Assembly: GCA_004151065.3 (NCBI GenBank)
Contig: NWUY0300002125.1
Span: 60,218-86,183, forward strand
Source: Larix sibirica
Lineage: Eukaryota; Streptophyta; Pinopsida; Pinales; Pinaceae
Length of the DNA: 25,966 nt
Reading direction: 5' to 3'
How positions within the stretch are numbered: the stretch's first letter is position 1; every line of letters starts with the position of its first letter. This document shows, one piece after another, positions 18,684 through 25,966 of the stretch. Under the pieces are notes generated by a model that saw only the letters and a list, made by a program, of their open reading frames with translations, ran no database searches and had not been told where the DNA came from. Made by a program: the position numbers and the translations under genes.

Positions 18684-20130
18684 AATATTTTGCCAGCACT
18701 TCGTCCACTGCTTGTAGCTCAAGCTTTAGGTTATAGAGCACAAGCTCCACACCACCCTTTTCCTAAGTAAGGGTGGACATCGCAGTCCTCAATGGCTCCA
18801 TGGCACCTCAGCACTGCCACACAGAACCAGCATACAAACCTTCAACACACCGAGTCACAGAGCTCCAGGCGGTGACCCCAGGAAGCAGGTCAGCCATCTC
18901 AATAACCCCAATGCATGGAACCCTGAACAGTTTTGTTTGTTGGGAAGGTAGAGCCATCTATGCAGCATGTTTTTTGGGTCTATAACTTGTTTAGCAGCCT
19001 GTAGATTTATACCTGCATATTTGTATCCAAGACATACAATGTCATGTATCTGGTTCATGGATATGTTAGTCTAATTTTTATGTTATTTTCATGTATAAGG
19101 TTATCTTGTCCAGCACAGACCTTGTGATCTCCATGCAGGGACTCAGATCTGTGACCTGTGTTTTATAGTCAAATTGTCAATAGCTGACAAACATATCAAG
19201 CAGTCAGGTTTCTTTGTAACTAATACAGGGGAGGCCCCTAATTTTGAATGGAAAACTCCATGAAAAAGTATCAGTCTCAGTTAACCCCATGTTGCAGGCC
19301 AGGTGGAATTTTGTAATTATACCATAATTTATGTTGATATAATATAACCAGTCTTTTTTTTCTGACCAAAAAAGACATAGCGTCCAATTCTTAGCCATTC
19401 CAAAAACGCATCACTGAGAAGTTGAAAACTAAAAAGACAGAGCATTTCAGGAAGTGATGAACAAATCCTACAAAATGCCAAGCACAAATCACCAAACAGC
19501 CCAAATGCACTTCATAAGAGCATCAATAGCTGAAATGAAACAGGAAGTGAAAAAATGGTCCACCTAACTATCGCAACTAATTCTCCGAGTGAATAGGTTA
19601 CTTGTTAAAGGAGACTGTTCACTGAATGGTTACATCAGGCCCTGTACTGTGGTCATAGTACATAAAGTTTGTCCAACTCTGCATGCCATCATTCTCCTAA
19701 GGATAGCTATCATCAATCTAATACCTGAAATGAGAAATCTGTAAGATTTCCGCAGATTTCATATCCAGGACATTGGCATCTGTATGCCTATTTTCACCCA
19801 GCTATTGATTAAACAGTTAACTGACCCATTAGGAGAACCACTCTGAACTATTTCATCAAAACATTAGGAAAGGATAAGATTGTTTATCCTTGGTTGTTGG
19901 GTTTCTATTACTTCCGGTACAAAGTTTATGTTCAAAAACCTCTATAATAAGTGTATTCGGCAATTTTTTGCTTTGATCAAAATATATAAGAGGTTGGACT
20001 TTGTGCAATGTTCAACAAATATGTAAATTGATTGAAGAAACTGACGAGATGTATATGGCATTTTCTTTGGAGTCTATCTGTTTTTTGGCATCTTTAGTTG
20101 AATGGATTTCAAGTAATGGTAATGTTTCCA
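18684..20130. other. Intergenic DNA without a supported gene
   Basis: Only short open frames without recognisable motifs are present. A small perfect hairpin (AAGGATAA / TTATCCTT, 6-nt loop) lies at 19870-19891. Confidence 0.5.
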
Positions 20131-20552
20131 TGTGGGATTCTTAACCCTGAAACAAGATAAACAGAAATAAATGATGCAAATACCAGAAATTATAATGCAG
20201 ATTTACATAATCAAAGGAAATAGATAAGAAAGATGAGGCAATATTAACTCTTGTATTATGAAAATCAACTCAGGAAACAATGTTCACTCACCTCTTAAGG
20301 TGGCGACCTTTCACTTGAGCAGAGCTCCAATACAATTCTTCACAAAACAATCCATAGCCTCTGAACTCCTTAAATAGGCTTTCGATAGCCCAAAACCCTA
20401 ACTACTAAGTGGGCCTTAATAACACACAGACCCTTTTCACATTAATTATCCATTGCTAACTACTTGGCCTTATTCAAGGAAATGGCTGTATACATTATTT
20501 GACTAACTCCTATGTATTCTAAAGTAAGGTGGATTAGGGTAGGAGCCTAACA
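20131..20552 (-). repeat. 3' LTR of the gypsy element
   Basis: It begins TGTTAGGCTCC (minus strand, from 20552) and ends GGTTAAGAATCCCACA at 20131, so it has TG...CA ends and is about 422 bp. A TATA-like CCTATTTAAGG lies at 20368-20378. It directly follows the polypurine tract and the end of pol. The 5 bases outside are TTCCA on the plus strand; the matching duplication would be beyond the window. Confidence 0.75.
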
Positions 20553-20770
20553 TGTCCTACCCCTTCAAGAGCAACCTTGTCCTCGACATTGGAGGTGAGG
20601 AAATTGTCGTAGAATCCTTGTTGGTTGCCATGTGGCATCTTCTGGTTGCATATATTTCCACTACATCAAGACTTTTTGATTGTACGTCTGCGCGATTGAC
20701 ATTCCCTGATATCCAGTACTGCTTTCGGTTGGAGCTAGATGGAGCCTTCCTCATCAAGTTCCGGTAGCTT
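20553..20770 (-). pseudogene. Gypsy pol C-terminus: chromodomain-like region
   Basis: On the minus strand one frame reads PKAVLDIRECQSRRRTIKKS, a stop, then GFYDNFLTSNVEDKVALEGV. This matches the P-E-x-V-L-D-x-R and L-E-D-K-x-x-L-x-G ends of chromovirus pol. The middle, where the aromatic cage and W-K segment would be, is changed (CSGNICNQKMPHGNQQ). Chromodomains direct integration to particular chromatin. This copy is dead, and it overlaps the polypurine tract as in related elements. Confidence 0.65.
20554..20566 (-). other. Polypurine tract
   Basis: GAAGGGGTAGGAC on the minus strand, ending one base before the 3' LTR, is where plus-strand DNA synthesis would be primed. Confidence 0.7.
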
Positions 20771-21884
20771 GGTCTACACTTTATGAGCCCACCACTTTTT
20801 TGAGGCAAGATACATGAAAGACCGGGTCAATCTTGGATTGACCTGGCAAAGCTAGCTTGCAAGCCACCTATCCAATGCATTGTATGATCTTGTAAGGTCC
20901 ATAGAACTTCGGGGCCAATTTCTAGCGAACGTAATTTTTGAGTGATGTCTGCTTCTAAGGTTGAAGGTGAAGAAACACACGATCCCCTTCTGCAAACGAA
21001 CACTCTTAAGCGATGCTAATCCGCCTGTTGTTTCATTCTATTATGAACCATGGCCAAATTGTCCTTAAGTGTGCAGAGAATCGTTTCTCTGGGGCAAAGT
21101 GTGTTATCTACTGCCTAGAACTTGGAGGTGCCTGGTGAATAGGAAACCACAGATAAGGGTTTCTTGCCATACATGGCTTCATATCGAGACATTTTGGTAG
21201 CTCCATGATAAGTAGTATTATACAACCATTCGGCAAAAAGAAGCCATTATGCCTACCGACGTGGCCTTTTTGATGTGAAGCATCTCAAATAGGTTTCCAA
21301 GCACTTATTGACCGTTTATGTTTGACCATCTATTTGGGGATGATAAGTTGTGTTGAGTTTCAACTAGGTAACCCAAATTTTAAATAGCTCATGGCAAAAG
21401 TTGCTCATGAATGTAGGGTCCATATCAAAAACATGGAAGTGGGCATACCATGTAACTTGAAAATCTAATCCATGAATACTTGGGCCACGATGGTTGGTGT
21501 CAAAGGGTGTGCTAATGCACAAAAGTGAGCCAATTTGGAAAAGCAATCTACTACCACCGTGATCACTAATTTATTACCAACTCTAGGATGCCCCACTCTA
21601 AAATCCATAGAGATATCAATCCATATATGGGTGGGAATCGAAAGTAGTTGCAAGGCTCCTAGTGACTTCATCATCTCACCCTTGTATCGTTGACAAGTGT
21701 CACAGGCTGCAACAAAGTTTTGGATGTCTTTTTTCATGCCTTCCCAAAAGAATGAGCACTTAATTCTCTCATAGTTTTTATGAAACCCTGAGTAACCTGT
21801 TGTGGGGGATGAATGTAACTCCTCTAAAATGCAATGCTTTAAGGCCGAATTGGGTGCTAGACAAATATGCTCCTTATACCTCAA
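20771..21884 (-). pseudogene. Gypsy integrase
   Basis: The zinc-binding part is at about 21830-21690: ELHSSPTTGYSGFHKNYERI, then CDTCQRYKG. The second His of the H-H-C-C set is Tyr. In the catalytic core, DISMDFRVGHP and VVVDCFSKLAHF carry the first Asp region and VFDMDPTFMSNF (another frame) the second. At the third catalytic position the expected Glu after D-G-Q-T is a TAA stop (about 21325). After that the frame continues with VNKCLETYLRCF. A derived C-terminal segment (PSTLEADITQKLRSLEIGP) follows. The frame changes at 21465 and again further on. Confidence 0.85.
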
Positions 21885-23250
21885 TGTATCCCGGTGCCAT
21901 ATATACTTGGGTGGAGGATCTGGGTCATCTCGAAGTCTTTGGATGAGGGCCTATATGGTTGCATTCGTCATCCACTCTTGACACGCTTCCTCGAGCCATC
22001 ATGGTACTAGTAAGGATAAGGAAAATAAGGAGCCCTCATCCTCCTCAAATTGCCTAGACAAGTCATCAGCCACCAACTTATATATATTCTCATAATCATA
22101 CCCCGATATCTTAGTAACCCACTTATGCTGCTCTGGTGAGGACACCCTTTGTTCCAATAAATATTTTAAACTATGATGGTTAGTCTTGATCTGGAAACGC
22201 CTCCTTATTAATTATGGGTGCCATGTCTCAATTGTGTGAAGGATTGCCATCATCTCTTTTTCATGTGGACTTGCCCAAATTCAGATCACATAGTTACTTA
22301 CTAGTGAAGGCTAAGGGCATCCATCTCACATCAATACTGCTCCAAGGCCTTGTCTAGACGCATCACATTCTAAGACAAAAGTCAAAGTAAAATCAGGCAT
22401 TGCTAATACTGGAGCAGTGCACATGGCATCTTTTAAGGCTAAGAAGGCATGCTCAGCTTCATCACTCCAATGACAAATATTCTTTTTGAGCAAGGATGTT
22501 AGAGGAGTTGCAACTTTACCATAATTTTTGGCAAACTTTCTATAGTAGCTAGTAAATCCTAGGAACCCACACAAGCTCTTGAGGGTCTTGGGTCGTGGCC
22601 AATCTTGCATAGCTACCACTTTCTTGGGGTCCACACGTACTCCATCCTAACTCACAATATGGCCCAGATATTCAACCTTAGTAACACCAAAAGCAAATTT
22701 TTAACATTTCACAAACAGCTGGTGATCCCTTAATAATTGCAAGGCCCGATCAACATGCTTCGGGTGGGCTTCCCATGTGGTGTTGTACACCTAGATATCA
22801 TCAAAGAAAACCAACTCAAAATGGTGGAGGAAGGGTCGAAATATCTTGTTCATGAGACTCTAAAAGGTAGATGGAGCATTGCAAAGGCCAAAGGGCATGG
22901 CTAAGAACTCATAATGACTCTCATGAGTGCAGAGAGCAATTTTGGGGATGTCAGCTTCTTTCATCCAGATTTGGTGGTAGCCAAACTGAAGGTTGATTTT
23001 TCATTTTAGTGAAGAACTAAGCTCCATGAAGCTCATCCAAGAGATCATCAATGACTAGAATAGGGAATTTAACCTTGATAGTCAACTTATTGAGAGCCTA
23101 AAAATCTGGACACGTGTGCCAAGTGCGGGTGTCAATAAGGGCATACATTGGGGGGTTGACTTCCTGGAATTAAGGGAATACCATGGTCATGCTCCCCTCA
23201 GGCTGGTGGTAAACCCTTGGGTGTGTCAAAAACCTATTGATGTTTAGAGA
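21885..23250 (-). pseudogene. Gypsy reverse transcriptase and RNase H
   Basis: From high to low coordinates the minus strand reads ALNKLTIKVKFPILVIDDLL, DELHGA, then [18 protein letters not shown] (another frame). Motif C is VFFDDI at about 22811-22794, followed by a TAG where Leu is usual. [29 protein letters not shown] and [20 protein letters not shown] (the RNase H start with its catalytic Asp) follow. After a TAG at 22326 the tether reads HQKWVTKISGYDYENIYKLV and VADDLSRQFEEDEGSLFSLS. The RT catalytic Asp pair is intact, but motif A is damaged by a frame change (KMKNQPSVW near 22990). Confidence 0.85.
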
Positions 23251-23354
23251 GCACCAATTGCAAGTCAAGGTGAATGTCTTGTGAAAGTGTGTCCATGACC
23301 TAGATGGCATTAGATTGAGCAAATGATAACTGAGTGGCCTTTCTTTAATAACTT

Positions 23355-23832
23355 CTACATATGGTGGGAGGTGATAATTTCTAGAGAACCTAAATTAAGC
23401 CCTTTGAGATGATGTGTGTGCCCTTCCTTGGTAAAGCTTATATATAGGTCCTTGAAATCCACAGTGATCGATCCCAAAGTCCTTAGCCATTTTGACCCCA
23501 ATACTACATCACAACCACCCATTTCAATAGCGAGCATGTGGGTTTTTAGATGGTAGTTAATCACCCATTTGTAGCTTCACATTTTCACATCGACAACCAC
23601 ATTTCATTATACCACCATTTGCTATCATAATTTAGAAAGTTGCTATCGACCTTATATAGCAATGGGTTTCTTCTACAACTCTTTGATGAATAAAGTTGTG
23701 GGTGCAGCCACTATTAATTAAAACAATTACTTTGCGATTCTTGATGTAGCCTATCAACTTCAATGTTTGGGATGCTAGGAAACCTGATAAGACATGGAGT
23801 GAAATTTGGGGTTCCTCCTCAAGAGGTTGCAA
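23355..23832 (-). pseudogene. Gypsy aspartic protease
   Basis: The minus strand reads GYIKNRKVIVLINSGCTHNF; the active-site D-S-G is N-S-G at 23707-23715, a G-to-A change that removes the catalytic Asp. After a TGA/frame break near 23632-23580 it continues in another frame with HLKTHMLAIEMGGCDVVLGS and WLRTLGSITVDFKDL, the usual second half of a Ty3/gypsy protease with its D-V-V-L-G motif. The protease would cut the Gag-Pol polyprotein. Confidence 0.8.
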
Positions 23833-23939
23833 GGTGAAGTCTTATGCCATGGACGAAGGAGTCTCCTCCCCTTCTGGTTCTTGAGTGACATACACGGTGA
23901 TATCTTCTAGGTGCGTGGGGGGACATCTATTTGGAATAA

Positions 23940-24857
23940 TTAATGTTCTTTGCATGTATACCCTCAAAAATATTTTCCATCATAATTGTAGCAAAGTCCA
24001 AGGCGTTGACGTTTGACAATTGCATCAAGAGGTAACTTTTGGATTCTTAACGATGGCACATTGGAAGTGTTGAAAGTAGGAGTCATGGGAGTGTTGGAAA
24101 TGCAAATCGAAAAGGAAGGTCTTTTGGGATGGGCATTGATCACCATTTCAGCTTGTCAAGCTCGATCACAAGATTCTAACCAATTTCAGGGTCGTTGCAT
24201 AATGACATGTGCTCGAATTGCCTCTTTGAGGCCACTGATGAGGCATTCCAAAACAAAAGTCAGAGAGGCCATCTATGCGGATTGCCAACTACTCAAACGT
24301 TGTAATATACCCTAGAATTGTGCCTCCAGTGTAATTTGGTCAACTAGCCTAGGTAGTGAGTGTCACATTCAAAGCAATCATGGAGGATCTTCACAAATTG
24401 GCTCCAAGAGACATAACGACAATAAAATTCCCGATACCAGTGCCAACATTGTCAACGTTGAGTCTAAATATAAAACCCCAATTTTTAACATTTGGAGATC
24501 ATCCTTAATGCCATGGAGAGCAAAATTGAGTTCCATTTGGGTAACCCAACTTGAGGGATCAAAGCCATCAAATTTGCACATGTCAACATTCGAGAACCGA
24601 TGCAATGAATTTTTATCCTCAAATGATAGAGGTTGGGTTTCTGGAAAGAGAGTGTGGGAGCCTTGTTCTTCATTGACAAATGTTTCATTGGTTGGATCCT
24701 CTGCTTCAGATGCTATCCCGATGCGTTGAGCGAAAGCATTGATCACTTGTTGAAAAGCCATATTGATGGTGATGTGGTTAATTGCCTACTGCAATTGTGT
24801 GACCGATGAGGCCATACCTTTAGTGTTTGTAGGCGGATCCATGGTCGGGTCCTCCAT
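23940..24857 (-). pseudogene. Gypsy gag with zinc knuckle remnant
   Basis: The start is placed at the ATG at 24857-24855 (MEDPTMDPPTNTKGM), the first Met after the leader, although a TAG follows near residue 24. The capsid-type motif CKFDGFDPSSWVTQMELNFA lies at about 24575-24516, followed by LHGIKDDLQMLK. The frame then breaks. The knuckle near 24015-23950 reads GLCYNYDGKYF, a stop, and GYTCKE; the second Cys of the C-x2-C pair is Tyr, so zinc binding is lost. Gag would form the particle that packages the RNA. Confidence 0.75.
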
Positions 24858-25823
24858 GTTTTTTTGGTTACATGTGTACCATGGGACCACTTATGATCGA
24901 AAAAGGAGTAACACCAACTTATCTCAAAATGACTGAGGGCTAAAGCAAAGTCTTTTGAGATGTATCACAAAATGAGGTATTGGTCGGGCCACCAAAAAAA
25001 TGGTTGTGAGAAATGTATAACAAAACGATCAGCACAATGCAAGGATTCTTTTGAGATAGGTCTCCAACATGGATGTCAGGGATCCCAAACTTCGATTTTT
25101 TTATTTTTTTACTTTTTTACAATGAGAGGAGTATTATACCCTACGGAATACACTGCACTAATAGAATTTCCAAATTCCTTCTGGGTGCAAAGATGTTGGA
25201 ATTTTATGGTTGGTCACATAGAATGGGGTTATTGCATTGACAGAATGTCCAAATTCTTTCAAGATACAAAGATGTAGGAATTTCACTGGTTGGTGATAAG
25301 GGTTACGGTTTCCAAGGTCCTGAGGACAAGGGATTGTCAAGCGTTATAGCTCTCTTATATAATTGCAAGGTCCAACAATAGTACTCGATCCAATCTTTCA
25401 AGGCACTAACTAAGACGGCTCAATAATGCCCTTAGTCGTACTACCCGACTACCCAGGTACAAGAGAGTAATCTTCCTAAGTGTTGTGCTCGGTGCCACTA
25501 TAGCAACAAAACAGTTGATCAAATTATCTGCAGTTGGTTTCAAGTTTCCTAATGGACTTCGGATATACCCTAGGGTACATGGAAGTGAGATTCTGTATAC
25601 AGGTGTTCTCTAAGGCGATACTACTCAAAGGGGTAGCAACAAAGGTTACAATGGTGTCTAACAAATGTGACTTAGTACAAATTGTATTCTCTACATGTAT
25701 GCTTTCCCAACCGCAGGTTTACCTGCTAAAAGACAAATCTCTTTGTTATTTAAAGACATCGAAACACGTCTCTAGCCTAAAAAAATATGAAAAACTTTTA
25801 AAGGCGTGTTGGCTCAAGAAAGT
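24858..25823 (-). other. Gypsy leader between primer-binding site and gag
   Basis: About 966 bp without a supported ORF. It contains a diverged tandem duplication of 79-bp period (25163-25320). The plus-strand frames 24960-25277 and 25534-25830 look like chance. Confidence 0.5.
25163..25320. repeat. 79-bp diverged tandem duplication
   Basis: AGAATTTCCAAATTCCTTC at 25163 pairs with AGAATGTCCAAATTCTTTC at 25242. The units share CAAAGATGT.GGAATTT and GGTTGGT, with many substitutions. Confidence 0.7.
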
Positions 25824-25835
25824 GCTTTGATACTA
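25824..25835 (-). other. Primer-binding site, initiator-Met tRNA type
   Basis: TAGTATCAAAGC on the minus strand matches the plant initiator-Met site TGGTATCAGAGC at 10 of 12 positions, with two G-to-A differences. It sits two bases after the LTR edge. Confidence 0.55.
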
Positions 25836-25837
25836 CC

Positions 25838-25966
25838 TATGGGGTTCTTAACCACCAGCATAGATCCATCTTAAAGGGGATCTACCAAGCGCCGAGAGGG
25901 ATCAAATCTCTCAAGGTGCAAACCCTTTTTTGGAGTGCAAATGTTGAGAAAGCGTTTTAATTTATC
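25838..25966 (-). repeat. Edge of the upstream LTR, cut by the window end
   Basis: On the plus strand TATGGGGTTCTTAACC (25838-25853) matches the 3' LTR edge TGTGGGATTCTTAACC (20131-20146) at 14 of 16 positions and abuts the primer-binding site. The remaining 113 bases show no clear similarity to the 3' LTR. Confidence 0.5.

Larger units (their letters stand above)
20131..25966 (-). mobile_element. Degenerate Ty3/gypsy chromovirus
   Basis: Read on the minus strand the order is LTR edge, primer-binding site, leader, gag with knuckle, protease, RT, RNase H, integrase, chromodomain, polypurine tract and 3' LTR. Integrase after RT/RNase H makes it Ty3/gypsy, and the C-terminal chromodomain-like stretch makes it a chromovirus. 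Every domain carries stops and frame changes. It continues past the window end. The visible piece of the upstream LTR matches the 3' LTR only in its last 16 bases, so the two may not belong to one insertion. Confidence 0.9.

Noticed and set aside
25480-25500. Second candidate primer-binding site near the GGTGCCACTATAGCAACAA stretch
   Set aside because: It does not match the known plant retrotransposon primer sites in the right order, and the site at 25824 sits next to an LTR-like edge.

Overview
The window is plant nuclear DNA made almost entirely of decayed transposable elements, with at most one clearly host-like gene fragment. The evidence for a plant is: L1-type LINEs whose ORF1 carries a DUF4283-like domain plus zinc knuckle and whose ORF2 ends in an RNase H domain (a plant L1 arrangement); a Ty3/gypsy chromovirus with an initiator-Met-like primer site; a probable 3' fragment of a plant hAT transposase; and a two-exon host gene with a C-terminal motif I remember from plant proteins of unknown function. 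The old, C-to-T decayed elements would suit a large, repeat-rich seed-plant genome. I cannot name the species.

Layout. 1-6300: LINE A, minus strand, near full length (ORF1 5892-4341, ORF2 4341-274), dead through stops, frameshifts and lost catalytic residues. 6301-6889: AT-rich spacer. 6890-8310: a GC-richer block, minus strand, with a poly-T at its low end and imperfect 17-bp flanking repeats; it looks like a retroposed transcript that I do not recognise. 8311-9040: AT-rich DNA and an unrecognised stretch. 9041-9990: LINE C, minus strand, a 5'-truncated 3' fragment flanked by a perfect 19-bp repeat. 9953-10150: degenerate tandem repeats. 10414-13115: LINE B, plus strand, with ORF1 and the endonuclease part of ORF2, stopping at a single N. 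13338-13604: probable hAT transposase tail, minus strand. 13776-14446: a 24-bp minisatellite and an LTR-like block with a TATA box and a 170-bp tandem duplication. 14417-16111: a short repeat-bearing ORF and the two-exon host gene fragment, minus strand. 16989-17830: LINE D, plus strand, internally deleted so that RT fingers run into RNase H. 17831-20130: no gene that I can assign. 20131-25966: a degenerate Ty3/gypsy chromovirus, minus strand (3' LTR, chromodomain, integrase, RNase H, RT, protease, gag, leader, primer-binding site and the edge of an LTR at the window end).

No intact element ORF remains, so nothing here can be expected to transpose. I found no new enzyme system. The most useful observations are a UAAUG stop-start overlap shared by LINEs A and B, the unrecognised retroposed block, the host gene exons, LTR ends that do not pair inside the gypsy element, and four single Ns of which three sit on anomalies (a frame break, a near-perfect duplication and an element truncation).
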